From: Winogradskyella sp. UBA3174
Lineage (GTDB): Bacteria > Bacteroidota > Bacteroidia > Flavobacteriales > Flavobacteriaceae
Direction: 5' to 3'
Length of the DNA stretch: 48,035 nt
NCBI RefSeq assembly: GCF_002364335.1
Contig: NZ_DEXW01000046.1
Location: 1-48,035 of the forward strand
The notes under the pieces were generated by a model. The model was not told the DNA's origin, made no database searches, and was given only the letters and a program-made list of their open reading frames with translations. Below are positions 26,709 through 35,344 of the stretch, one piece after another (position 1 is the first letter of the stretch; each line of letters starts with the position of its first letter). A program made the translations under genes and the position numbers.

Positions 26709-28347
26709 GCTTATAAAGCCGATTCACTAATCTACTTTTATAACTTCTAGAATCTTTATCAGAAAAATTTAAATCGTAAGTTTCTAAAAATTCAATCTTA
26801 TATAAGCTAGATAAAGCTTCAATATCCTCAGGATTTACTTTGTTAGTTAATAAACAAAACTTTTTTTCTTTAGGTAGTATGTAACCTTCAGTTGCTGTTA
26901 TGGTTGGGATTTTATCCCCATAATTGTAAATAACTTCTGGTGCTATATAATCTAAACTGTATAGGGATAAATCGTCAGAATAGCCTAAGCCAATAATTTT
27001 AAGGTTTTGAGATTTTAGTTGAGAAACAGGTTTATGATTATCTTGAACATGTGTCTTAGATATTGGTAGCCCAAATAATCCTATACTCACCATAAATGCA
27101 ATGATTAAATAGAATACATTCTTAATGTGTTTTTCTTTTAGATTTTTGAAAATAAAAATGCCAATAATTAATAAAACAAGTGCAGTAATGATAAACCTCA
27201 CTAATAATAGTCCTGTTAATATTTGGCTAGAGAAAAAATAAATAGCCCAAAATAATAATGCTATTGTAGCAATTAAACCAAACTGAAAATAAACAGGAAT
27301 AGTTTCTTTCTTAGATTTCAAATTCTTGAATTCACGAATTAAATAGTCAATATAAAATCCAATATTAATAGCTAGTGGAATTAAAACTGGCATTAAGTAA
27401 CGTGATTTTTTTTCAGGAATAATAGATAATAAAATTACAGCAATTATTGTCCAGAAGAAGCTAAAACGGTAGGCTTTTAAATTTGAAACTCTAGATTTTA
27501 AATAAGGGTATAATAAACTTATTAATGCTGGTATAGTCCACAAGCCACTTTGTATAAAGAAACTCCAGTAATAATAAAAAGGTCTTACATTATAACTACT
27601 CCAATTAGATGTTTCTCGTTCTGCAATCGCTGTAAACGTTTCAGGATCTGCCACGCGTACGTGTAAATACCACCAGCCACCTAATACAATTCCGAAGATT
27701 AGTAAACTAATAAGCTTTAAAAAATGTAGTGTACCACCTCTAAATTTGAAAGCAATGCCATATGCAATTACAAAAGGTAAGAATAATACATACAGCGAAA
27801 CAGGGCCTTTTGATAATACAGAACCTGCTAAAAAAACCACAAATAGTAGGCTGTGTAAAATTGGTGTTTTTGCTTTGTGAAACAATTGGAATAACTGAAG
27901 CAATGCCATTAACATAAAACCATGTGTATAAATATCCCAAGGCGCTTCAATAGTAATACCTATGACGTAAAAAGAGGTTATTACAATAAAACCATTAATT
28001 AAACTATGCGATTTAGAGAGGTCTAATTTTTTAGAAAGTAAATAGGTTGAAATTCCAATACTAGCTAAAAAAAGAAGTGTAGGCCAACGCAATGCTAAGA
28101 CTGACTTTATTCCAAAAATAGATCCAAAAATAGCTGTTATCCAAGTTGGAAGCGGTGGCTTTTGATAACGTGCCTCACCATTCATTGTAGTTAAAATCCA
28201 ATTATCATCCGTAAGCATTTCTCTAGCTGAAATAAAATTACGAGCCTCCATTATACTCACAGGAATTGCATCAATGGTAAAACCTAACATTACAATTACA
28301 AATAGTAAAAGACTTAATATCGGCTGTTTTTCTATGAGTTTAATCAT
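26695..28347 (-). CDS. ArnT-like GT39 glycosyltransferase (polyprenyl-phosphate-sugar dependent)
   Basis: This 550-residue integral membrane protein has about twelve segments and belongs to the PMT/ArnT superfamily. The first periplasmic loop has the acidic site in NFISAREMLTDDNWILTTMNGEARYQKPPLPTW. From family knowledge such enzymes move a sugar from polyprenyl phosphate onto lipid A or another envelope acceptor. It overlaps the LAB_N gene by 8 bases and is the last gene of GT2/LAB_N/GT39. Confidence 0.88.
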   Translation of the reverse strand: MIKLIEKQPILSLLLFVIVMLGFTIDAIPVSIMEARNFISAREMLTDDNWILTTMNGEARYQKPPLPTWITAIFGSIFGIKSVLALRWPTLLFLASIGISTYLLSKKLDLSKSHSLINGFIVITSFYVIGITIEAPWDIYTHGFMLMALLQLFQLFHKAKTPILHSLLFVVFLAGSVLSKGPVSLYVLFLPFVIAYGIAFKFRGGTLHFLKLISLLIFGIVLGGWWYLHVRVADPETFTAIAERETSNWSSYNVRPFYYYWSFFIQSGLWTIPALISLLYPYLKSRVSNLKAYRFSFFWTIIAVILLSIIPEKKSRYLMPVLIPLAINIGFYIDYLIREFKNLKSKKETIPVYFQFGLIATIALLFWAIYFFSSQILTGLLLVRFIITALVLLIIGIFIFKNLKEKHIKNVFYLIIAFMVSIGLFGLPISKTHVQDNHKPVSQLKSQNLKIIGLGYSDDLSLYSLDYIAPEVIYNYGDKIPTITATEGYILPKEKKFCLLTNKVNPEDIEALSSLYKIEFLETYDLNFSDKDSRSYKSRLVNRLYKLTLR

Positions 28348-28963
28348 TAGTCTGTCTAATTAAGTAGGCATTTCTGGCGTAAATAATAAGTCCGAATAAA
28401 TGACCTACAAAAAGAACAGGGTCTTTTCTTATAATGGCATAGCTCAATATCATTATCGCGCCAATTAAACTCAATACCCAAAACCCCATTGGTAAGGTCG
28501 ATTCTTTGTTACGTTCAGAATGAATCCATTGGTATACAAAACGTAGTGTGAAAATAAGTTGTGCAACAATCCCGAGGATTAGCAACCAAAAAGGAATGGC
28601 TTCGTTTTTAAATAAAAGTTCAAGATCAATTTTGTTGTTATTGTAATAGAATATAACTATTAATATAGGAACGATAAATAGTAAATATTGCACAATTTTA
28701 GGAAACTTTTGCCATTGCTTTTGTAACTGTAAATTTCTTATATAAATGAAATAGGTTAAACCTTGTCCTAACATTATCGCAAAGTCTAGACGCAAATACC
28801 CATAGATAAATAATAAGAACGACGCAATTAAACTAAGCGTCCAAAATGTACTTGGAGTAATGACTTTTCGCTGCTTTTCTGATGTTATCCATTGAATGAT
28901 AAGCCGAGAAGAGAATAAAATCTGAGCCAAAAACCCTATGCTATAAATAATCCAGTCTTTCAA
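28340..28963 (-). CDS. Tandem LAB_N (lipid A biosynthesis N-terminal domain) membrane protein
   Basis: The 207-residue membrane protein is made of two copies of the LAB_N domain: about residues 1-82 (QILFSSRLIIQWITSEKQRKV) and 124-205 (QLIFTLRFVYQWIHSERNKES). Both end in an I-Y-x-R-N motif (YIRNLQ, YARNAY). The domain is known beside lipid-A-modifying glycosyltransferases. The biochemical role is unclear; a part in flipping or handling the polyprenyl-phosphate sugar is an inference from context. Confidence 0.87.
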   Translation of the reverse strand: MKDWIIYSIGFLAQILFSSRLIIQWITSEKQRKVITPSTFWTLSLIASFLLFIYGYLRLDFAIMLGQGLTYFIYIRNLQLQKQWQKFPKIVQYLLFIVPILIVIFYYNNNKIDLELLFKNEAIPFWLLILGIVAQLIFTLRFVYQWIHSERNKESTLPMGFWVLSLIGAIMILSYAIIRKDPVLFVGHLFGLIIYARNAYLIRQTND

Positions 28964-28973
28964 ATTATAAATT

Positions 28974-29690
28974 TTACTTACTAGATTTTTCTATCTCGTA
29001 GTTGATGTATTTTTTCTTCATCCATAAGTAAGCGAAACAATCCATTAAAGGACCGAGAAGCCGATTCCAAAGTCCAAATTTTGCAGTACCTGCAATCCTA
29101 GGGAAGTGTTGTACAGTTACTTGAATTACCTTACCGTTTTGCAACATAATCATAGCTGGTAAAAAACGATGTAAACCTCTAAACATGGGTATGCGTTTAG
29201 CATAATCGGTTCTAATAACTTTTAGCGGACAACCCGTATCATCCATCCCATCATGGGTAAATGCGCGCCTAATACCATTGGCAATCTTAGAAGATACGTT
29301 TTTTACAAACGAATCTTTTCGGTTAGATCGTACGCCTGTAACCAAGTGATGTTCGCCTATATGTTCTAAAAGTATATTAAAATCTTCTGGTGCTGTTTGT
29401 AAATCTGAATCTATATAACCAACCAATTCTGAATCTACATGATCAAAACCGGCTTTTATCGCAGCACTTAATCCTCTATTTTTTTTAAATGAGATAAATT
29501 CAAAAGCAGTGTTACGACTACAGATGTCTTCAATAAGCGTTTGACTGTTATCTTTAGAGCCATCATTAATAAATAATACTGCAGAAGGTACTGACGCTAC
29601 TTTAAGGTAGTTAGAAAGTTCTGTTTCTACACGTACTAAATTTTCCTCTTCGTTATAAACAGGAACTATAATAGTAAACTTATAGGTCAT
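28974..29690 (-). CDS. GT2 glycosyltransferase (polyprenyl-phosphate sugar synthase type)
   Basis: The 238-residue GT-A protein resembles DPM1/ArnC, without their C-terminal membrane helices. Visible are the nucleotide-binding opening TIIVPVYNEEENLVRVE, FINDGSKDNSQ, and the metal-binding DSDLQTAPED (about residues 94-103). It is inferred to make the polyprenyl-phosphate sugar used by the GT39 enzyme two genes downstream. The gap to LAB_N is 10 bases. Confidence 0.9.
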   Translation of the reverse strand: MTYKFTIIVPVYNEEENLVRVETELSNYLKVASVPSAVLFINDGSKDNSQTLIEDICSRNTAFEFISFKKNRGLSAAIKAGFDHVDSELVGYIDSDLQTAPEDFNILLEHIGEHHLVTGVRSNRKDSFVKNVSSKIANGIRRAFTHDGMDDTGCPLKVIRTDYAKRIPMFRGLHRFLPAMIMLQNGKVIQVTVQHFPRIAGTAKFGLWNRLLGPLMDCFAYLWMKKKYINYEIEKSSK

Positions 29691-29712
29691 ATACTCGATG
29701 GCTTAGTCTGTG

Positions 29713-29720
29713 CAAAAATA
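29713..29720 (-). promoter_or_regulatory. -7 promoter element of the GT2 operon (TATTTTTG)
   Basis: On the minus strand TATTTTTG, matching TAnnTTTG, lies 23 bases upstream of the GT2 ATG in the 79-base gap after meaB. Confidence 0.5.
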
Positions 29721-29769
29721 TCGTTTTTTTATTATACTCGAAGTTTAAAGAATTAAACCTAAAAAGAAT

Positions 29770-30855
29770 TTATTGTCTTAGACCTAATAAATACTCCGCA
29801 GCTGCAAAAGGCGTCGTTTTTCCGTCTTCAACCAATTCTATTTGAGATTGTAATTCGCTTTTAATTTGAGATGATGTGTAGAAGTTAGATTTTAATCGAT
29901 CTTCTATGGTTTGTAAGAGCCAAAATTTATTTTGATTATTTCGATTGGTCTCAAAATAGTGCGTTTCAGATGTGGTTGTTATATAATCTTCAATCATCTC
30001 CCAAACATCGGATATACCTTCCTGTTTAAGAGCACTACACAAAGATACTTTTGGGGACCATCCTGAATTTTTAGAAGGGTATAAATGCAACGCTCTATTA
30101 AAATCTACTTTTGCAATTTTAGCTGCTTTTAAATTGTCCCCATCAGCTTTATTAATTACAATAGCATCTGCCATTTCAATAATGCCGCGTTTAATACCTT
30201 GTAGCTCGTCACCAGCTCCAGCTAACTTCAATAATAAAAAGAAGTCAACCATACTATGTACGGCTGTTTCACTTTGTCCTACACCAACAGTTTCAATTAT
30301 TATGGTGTCAAAACCTGCGGCTTCGCAGAGAATAATAGTTTCTCTTGTTTTTCTTGCAACACCTCCTAAAGAGCTACCAGAAGCTGAAGGTCTAATAAAT
30401 GCATTTTTATCTTTAACCAAGTCTTCCATTCTGGTTTTGTCTCCCAAAATACTTCCTCTACTTAAACTACTACTTGGATCTACAGCTAATACAGCAACTT
30501 TTTTGCTAGCTTTAGTTAGAAAACAACCAAAGGCTTCTATAAACGTGCTTTTACCAACACCAGGAACACCAGTGATACCTATGCGTATAGATTTGTTTGC
30601 ATAAGGTAAGCAAGCGGTAACAATGGCATTAGCCTTTTGTGTGTGACGAGCGTTTGTGCTTTCTATTAAGGTAATACCACGGCTTAAGGCAGTGATATCT
30701 CCATCTATAATTCCAGAAACGAGCGCATCTGTAGATGGTTGTTTTTGGCGATTAGTTCTTATGGTTTTGGCAGAATTGGCACTAAGGATTTCGGGTGGTT
30801 TAACACCTTTATTTTTATGTAAAGCAGACTGATATGGTTTATCTTTTTTTGCCAC
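29770..30855 (-). CDS. meaB: MeaB/ArgK methylmalonyl-CoA mutase-associated GTPase
   Basis: The 361-residue G3E GTPase has a Walker A motif GVPGVGKS (96-103), DPSSSLSRGSILGDKTRM, the switch II region ETVGVGQSE and the guanine-specifying NKAD. It is a chaperone that loads and protects the adenosylcobalamin cofactor of methylmalonyl-CoA mutase. The mutase genes are not in this window. Its start overlaps the DUF2911 gene by 17 bases. Confidence 0.93.
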   Translation of the reverse strand: MAKKDKPYQSALHKNKGVKPPEILSANSAKTIRTNRQKQPSTDALVSGIIDGDITALSRGITLIESTNARHTQKANAIVTACLPYANKSIRIGITGVPGVGKSTFIEAFGCFLTKASKKVAVLAVDPSSSLSRGSILGDKTRMEDLVKDKNAFIRPSASGSSLGGVARKTRETIILCEAAGFDTIIIETVGVGQSETAVHSMVDFFLLLKLAGAGDELQGIKRGIIEMADAIVINKADGDNLKAAKIAKVDFNRALHLYPSKNSGWSPKVSLCSALKQEGISDVWEMIEDYITTTSETHYFETNRNNQNKFWLLQTIEDRLKSNFYTSSQIKSELQSQIELVEDGKTTPFAAAEYLLGLRQ

Positions 30856-31435
30856 TATTCCTTAGTTCTGTATATTTTTTAGTATCATAAACCTCTATTG
30901 GTATATCTATTACTGTACTGTCCCAGGCCATACTGAGTTTTAGATTTCCTGTTTTATTATCAAAAGAAATAGTGAATCGCTCTACAGTAGTATCTATTTT
31001 TTGAATCGGGACTTCAATTTCTACAACATCAAAATTAGGATTCCACATAGGTTCCATTTTTTCATTTACACCCCATTCATATTGCTCAGAATTAAACATC
31101 ACTTTCCATGAGTTAGCCATAGGTACTGTCCATAGGGTATATTTACCTTTTTTAAGAATAAGCTCATCAATGATTAAGTCCTTATTGGTTTCAAAGGTTG
31201 TAGCTTCGTTAGCTCCAGTTCGCCAAACTTCATCAAAAGGGACTAGCGCACCAAAAATCACACGATCGCGTTTAGAAGGTCTATTATACTTCACCTCTAA
31301 TTTTAAATCATTAAGCTTAAGTTCTGCAGTATCTTTTGGACTCAAACGTGGAGAAAATATGTTTTCTACAAATACTGAATATAAAAGCAAACCAAGAGCT
31401 ACAATAGATAATACAATGAGTAGGCGTTTTAACAT
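30839..31435 (-). CDS. DUF2911 family membrane-anchored protein
   Basis: The 198-residue product has an N-terminal membrane segment or signal anchor (residues 4-22) and the DUF2911 hallmark: LEVKYNRPSKRDRVIFG, EVWRTGANEATTFE and GKYTLWTVP. The function of the family is unknown. It overlaps meaB by 17 bases and is the first gene of that unit. Confidence 0.85.
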   Translation of the reverse strand: MLKRLLIVLSIVALGLLLYSVFVENIFSPRLSPKDTAELKLNDLKLEVKYNRPSKRDRVIFGALVPFDEVWRTGANEATTFETNKDLIIDELILKKGKYTLWTVPMANSWKVMFNSEQYEWGVNEKMEPMWNPNFDVVEIEVPIQKIDTTVERFTISFDNKTGNLKLSMAWDSTVIDIPIEVYDTKKYTELRNSGKKR

Positions 31436-31585
31436 AATATGTAATCTAAATATATAGTTTTTAAAAATAAAACAACACCAATGTTGGTATTCAGCTTTTA
31501 AAGATAAATCAATTCCCTAAATTTATAGAAAACTAACGCTGAATTTTATGTAAATCTTATAAATCAATAATTTTTTTCAATTTTT

Positions 31586-31611
31586 TGCAACACTCATAAG
31601 TTTACATCGTC
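31586..31611 (+). promoter_or_regulatory. ECF-type promoter of the sigma factor operon
   Basis: A TGCAACA -35-like element (31586-31592) and a CGTC -10-like core (31608-31611) are present, with exactly 16 bases between AAC and CGTC. AAC and CGTC are typical cores of ECF sigma promoters. The same arrangement recurs at 38322-38347 and, inverted, at 45235-45260. This implies autoregulation. The start of transcription would be near 31617, upstream of all plausible start codons of the gene. Confidence 0.65.
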
Positions 31612-31643
31612 TTTAGTGTAGAACCAATCAAAAACAAAATAAC

Positions 31644-32201
31644 ATCAGCAAGTTTCAAATTCATAGTATTGAAAAATGTAAACAGAACGATAGGAAAGCT
31701 CAGATTCAGCTTTACAATCAGTACTGTAACGGTATGCTAATAGTTGCGTTTCGATTTGTAAAAGATACGATGGAGGCAGAAGATATTGTCCAAGAAGCGT
31801 TTATTAAAGCATTTTCAAAAATTGAACAATATAAAGCTGAGGTGAGTTTTGGAGCTTGGTTAAAACGTATCGTAATTAATAGATGTCTCGATGTTTTAAA
31901 ATCTAAACATCAGCGTTTAATTGAATTAGAAGAACACCATCTAAATGTTGTAGATACAGATTACCAAAATGATTGGTTAGTAGCTGATGAAATTACAATT
32001 GATAACGTAAAACTAGCTATTGAGCGGCTTCCAGAAAAGTATAAAATCGTAGTGCTTTTGTATTTGTTAGAAGGCTATGATCATCAAGAAATTTCAGAGA
32101 TTTTAAATATTTCTGAAGTTGCATCAAGAACACAGTTATCTCGAGGAAAGCAAAAATTACAGAACGAATTAAAATTAAATAAAAATGGCACAAGATCTTA
32201 G
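31644..32201 (+). CDS. ECF-type RNA polymerase sigma factor (start uncertain)
   Basis: The first ATG (31734) would begin inside region 2. The same frame is open back to a TAG at 31614 and encodes SIEKCKQNDRKAQIQLYNQYCNG, the normal region 2.1 sequence, so the protein must start earlier. No ATG, GTG or TTG exists there; candidates are ATC 31644, ATT 31659 or ATT 31668. Region 2 continues with DTMEAEDIVQEAFIKAFSKI and FGAWLKRIVINRCLD. Region 4 has LPEKYKIVVLLYLLEGYDHQEISEILNISEVASRTQLSRGKQKL. The anti-sigma candidate overlaps the 3' end by 17 bases. Confidence 0.88.
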   Translation: MSKFQIHSIEKCKQNDRKAQIQLYNQYCNGMLIVAFRFVKDTMEAEDIVQEAFIKAFSKIEQYKAEVSFGAWLKRIVINRCLDVLKSKHQRLIELEEHHLNVVDTDYQNDWLVADEITIDNVKLAIERLPEKYKIVVLLYLLEGYDHQEISEILNISEVASRTQLSRGKQKLQNELKLNKNGTRS

Positions 32202-32751
32202 AAATTTATTTGAAGAAGATTCTAAGGATACTAAAGTAAAAATGTACGAAGGTCACGAAGCACGTTTTTTACAGAAGTTAGAAATAGAATTACCCAAGCA
32301 AAGTAAACTAAGTCATTTTAGTTTCTTAAATATTGCAGCAAGTGTTGTCGTATTACTTGGCTTAAGTTATGGAGCTTATCAATTTTTTGAAACGCCAACA
32401 AACATCGTTGTGCCAGATGCTGTTGTAGATACAAACTTAAAAACCTTAGGTGATGTCTCACCAGATTTAAAAAAGGTAGAAGATTACTATTTAGCCAGTA
32501 TTAATTTAGAACTATCTAAAGTACAGTTAACACCAGAAAACAAAGAGTTGTTTGATGGTTACATAGGTCGTCTTAAAGAATTAAAAGACGAGTATGATGC
32601 TTTAACTAAAGAATTAATAAGTAATGGTCCGAACGGAGAAACGTTAGATGCACTCATAGATAATTTAAAATTTAGATTAAATCTAGTGATGCGTCTTAAG
32701 GACAAATTACAAGAGTTTAATGACGATACATTTTCACAAGAAATCACATAA
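32185..32751 (+). CDS. Probable anti-sigma factor (single-pass membrane protein)
   Basis: The 188-residue product has a charged cytosolic N-terminal part (1-45), one membrane segment (about 47-67, FLNIAASVVVLLGLSYGAYQFF) and a helical outer part (about 95-185). The outer part is rich in charged heptads (ELSKVQLTPENKELFDGYIGRLKELKDEYDAL). The overlap with the sigma gene, the topology and the gene order are those of anti-sigma factors; no zinc-binding HxxxCxxC motif is present. The function is inferred from context. Confidence 0.6.
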   Translation: MAQDLRNLFEEDSKDTKVKMYEGHEARFLQKLEIELPKQSKLSHFSFLNIAASVVVLLGLSYGAYQFFETPTNIVVPDAVVDTNLKTLGDVSPDLKKVEDYYLASINLELSKVQLTPENKELFDGYIGRLKELKDEYDALTKELISNGPNGETLDALIDNLKFRLNLVMRLKDKLQEFNDDTFSQEIT

Positions 32752-32802
32752 TCAATTCATAAATCATAAATCAAAAAACGAACAGTTAAATCAAAAAAAA
32801 AC

Positions 32803-34485
32803 ATGAACACAATCAGAATTTTAGTACTGTGCTTAATAACTACATTTGGTTACGCACAAAAGAAATTAAGTAAAACATCACAGTCAATTAAGGTGAATAA
32901 AGATGTTGTTATTAATCTAAACACGAGTTATGTAGAAATAGAAATAGAAACTTGGAATAGAGACATCGTAGAAGTAGAGGCTTATATTGAAAGCGATAAG
33001 CTATCTAAAGAAGAATTAGAACGTGCTTTAAAAGCATGGAATCTTAAGGTAGATGGTTCTAATGATCGTGTTACAATATCTTCAGATGGAGGAAGAAACA
33101 TTGGCTTGTTAGATGACGATGACTATGTTGGATTATTGAGGGATCTAGAGTTTAAATTAGCAGAAATGCCAGAATTGCCAGAGATGCCAGCAATGCCAAT
33201 ACTTCCAGAAATGGCTCAATTTCCTGGAATGCCAGAGATGCCAGAGATGCCAATAATGCCAAAATTACCAGCGTTGCCTAAAGGTGTAACAACTATAGAT
33301 TTTGATTACGAAAGCTATCAAAAAGATGGTGAAAACTATTTAGCAAAATGGAGTAAAAAATACGAAAAGAAAGGTGGTAAGGAGTTTCAAAAAAACATGG
33401 AAGATTGGGCACGGAAATTTGCAACATCTGGTTACCAAGAAAAAATGGAAAAATGGGGAGAAGAATATGGAAAGCGCTTTGAAGGTAAATGGGCAAAGGA
33501 TATGGAAAAATGGGGAGAGAAATTCGGTGAAAAATATGGTGAGAAAATGGAGAAATGGGGAGAACAATTAGGTGAAGTATTTACCGAAGAATGGACAGAA
33601 AAAATGGAAGCTTGGGGAGAGAGTTTTGGTAAACAGATGGAGGAAAGAGCAAAGTTAATAGATGAAAATGCTAGTGAGATAGAACAACAAGCTAAACTAA
33701 TAGAAAGACAAGCTAAGGTTGTTAATGAAAGAGCAAGGATGATGGAAGACAGAAAAAGGGAGCTCTCTGAAAGAAAAGAAGAGCGTAGCCAAGCTTTAGT
33801 GGAAAAAAGAGAAGAACGTAAACAGGCCTTACAAGAAAGGGCTAATTTACTTCGCCAAAAAAGGCAAGGAGTTTTAACAAGGAGTTATAAATCTGGTAGT
33901 AACAGTAAAGTACGCAAGGTTATTAAAATTAAAATCCCTAAAAAAGCAAAGCTTAAAACTAACATAAGACATGGTGAGTTAAAATTATCTTCAGTTATTT
34001 ATAATATGACAGGCGATTTATCGCATACATTTTTAGTAGCAGAACACATTGATGGAAGTGACACTTCCATCAATGTGTCTTACTCACCAGTGATTATTAA
34101 TACATGGGATTTAGGAACACTTAATCTTAATTTTGTAGATAAAGCAAATATTAAAAATGCTAAGAACTTAGTCTTAAATGCTAAGTCATCTAATATTAAT
34201 ATAGAAAATCTTACAGATACAGGTATTATAGATGGAAGCTTTGGTGACCTTACGATATCTAACCTTACATCATCTTTTAAGAATCTAAACTTAGTTTTAG
34301 AGAACAGCGATGCTTTAATATATTTACCTAAGGCTATCGATTACAATATGTATTTTAAAGGGAATCGTTCTAAATATAACAACAAACCAACCACTCAGAA
34401 AACACTGCGTAATTACCCAGAAGGAGAAAGCTCTAACAGAACTATTGTTGTGAATGCAAAGTTTAGCAATGTTATTATGAATTAG
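32803..34485 (+). CDS. Repeat-rich secreted DUF4097-like adhesin-type protein
   Basis: The 560-residue product has a signal peptide (cleavage near FGYAQ, residue 19) and an N-terminal segment TSYVEIEIETWNRDIVEVEAY typical of DUF4097/head-GIN-like proteins. An insert follows with three unusual parts. Residues 121-159 repeat PxMP/PxLP units. Residues 176-280 carry four KMEKWGE-like units (near 214, 234, 249 and 268). Residues 281-355 form a highly charged coiled coil (ERAKLIDENASEIEQQAKLI). The C-terminal third (about 373-555) is beta-rich. It is third in the sigma operon and so a likely target of it. A perfect 17-bp inverted repeat lies inside the gene. Confidence 0.7.
   Translation: MNTIRILVLCLITTFGYAQKKLSKTSQSIKVNKDVVINLNTSYVEIEIETWNRDIVEVEAYIESDKLSKEELERALKAWNLKVDGSNDRVTISSDGGRNIGLLDDDDYVGLLRDLEFKLAEMPELPEMPAMPILPEMAQFPGMPEMPEMPIMPKLPALPKGVTTIDFDYESYQKDGENYLAKWSKKYEKKGGKEFQKNMEDWARKFATSGYQEKMEKWGEEYGKRFEGKWAKDMEKWGEKFGEKYGEKMEKWGEQLGEVFTEEWTEKMEAWGESFGKQMEERAKLIDENASEIEQQAKLIERQAKVVNERARMMEDRKRELSERKEERSQALVEKREERKQALQERANLLRQKRQGVLTRSYKSGSNSKVRKVIKIKIPKKAKLKTNIRHGELKLSSVIYNMTGDLSHTFLVAEHIDGSDTSINVSYSPVIINTWDLGTLNLNFVDKANIKNAKNLVLNAKSSNINIENLTDTGIIDGSFGDLTISNLTSSFKNLNLVLENSDALIYLPKAIDYNMYFKGNRSKYNNKPTTQKTLRNYPEGESSNRTIVVNAKFSNVIMN
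34044..34078. repeat. Perfect 17-bp inverted repeat inside a coding sequence
   Basis: The left arm (34044-34060, begins ACACATTGATGG) and the right arm (34062-34078, ends CCATCAATGTGT) are exact reverse complements with a single base between them. It falls in codons about 414-425 of the adhesin-like gene, within the reading frame. No U-tract follows. Confidence 0.9.
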
Positions 34486-34582
34486 TCTATTTAGTTATTG
34501 ACTATGTCGACTCTTTGATTTTTTAACCTGTTTCAGAATCTTTACTTATTTATTCTTCTCTGTTTTCCATAAAATAGTTTCC

Positions 34583-34590
34583 TATTTTTG
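34583..34590 (+). promoter_or_regulatory. -7 promoter element of the M23 gene (TATTTTTG)
   Basis: TATTTTTG matches TAnnTTTG, 17 bases before the ATG at 34608. It overlaps the in-frame GTG at 34590, which therefore cannot be the start if this promoter is used. Confidence 0.5.
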
Positions 34591-34607
34591 TGGAAATTTT
34601 AATTTTT

Positions 34608-35285
34608 ATGCCACTTTCTACTTTCGAAAGCTTTATAAAATCGCTTAAAGCACATCCTGTAGTTGATGCTTCAATAGAGCCTAGCGCCTATACTCCTTTA
34701 GATTTATCTATTCATAATTTAGAATTAAAAAGCGTTAACGTATCATCTTCCGATGATTTAGAGTCTTTTATATGGAATTATATGAAAAGTAAAAATGCAA
34801 AAATAGCTTATGGTGGTTATTTAGAGCAACGCGGTATTTATCAGCGTAGCGCTTATTTCAATGAAATTAATCCAGAAACCGAACGCAATATTCATTTAGG
34901 TTTAGATCTGTGGATTGAAGTTAATACACCAATCTATGCACCTTTAGATGGCACAATTCATAGTTTTAAGAATAATACCAATCATGGAGATTATGGACCA
35001 ACTTTAATCTTGAAACACATGTTTAATAAATTTGAGTTTTTCACACTTTACGGACATTTAAGTGTCGCATCTTTATTAGAAAAGAAAGTTGGTGCAGACG
35101 TAAGGCAAGGAGAACAGATTGCTACATTGGGCAGTGCAGTGGTGAATGGAGATTATCCTCCGCATTTGCATTTTCAGATTATAAAAGATATGCAAAACTA
35201 TAAAGGCGATTATCCTGGTGTGAGTAATCAGCTCGATTTAGAATTTTATAAAGTCAATTGTCCTGATCCTAATTGGCTTTTGTAA
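34608..35285 (+). CDS. M23 family metallopeptidase-like protein without signal peptide
   Basis: The ATG at 34608 gives 225 residues (MPLSTFESFIKSLKAHPVVD). The LytM/M23 zinc site is complete: HxxxD in IHLGLDLW (H96, D100), H150 in LYGHLS and HLHF (H186, H188). M23 enzymes cut peptide cross-links of peptidoglycan, yet no signal peptide or membrane segment is visible. The protein may be cytosolic, exported by another route, or acting on another substrate. A GNAT gene follows after 59 bases. Confidence 0.82.
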   Translation: MPLSTFESFIKSLKAHPVVDASIEPSAYTPLDLSIHNLELKSVNVSSSDDLESFIWNYMKSKNAKIAYGGYLEQRGIYQRSAYFNEINPETERNIHLGLDLWIEVNTPIYAPLDGTIHSFKNNTNHGDYGPTLILKHMFNKFEFFTLYGHLSVASLLEKKVGADVRQGEQIATLGSAVVNGDYPPHLHFQIIKDMQNYKGDYPGVSNQLDLEFYKVNCPDPNWLL

Positions 35286-35344
35286 AGGATTTGGTTTAGA
35301 GTTATTTTTAAGCGTTATTTATTAGCGGTTAAAACTTCAATGAC

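Noticed and set aside
33293..33571. Several frames of 65-75 codons inside the adhesin-like gene
   Set aside because: They are shadows produced by the repetitive, GA-rich KMEKWGE region.
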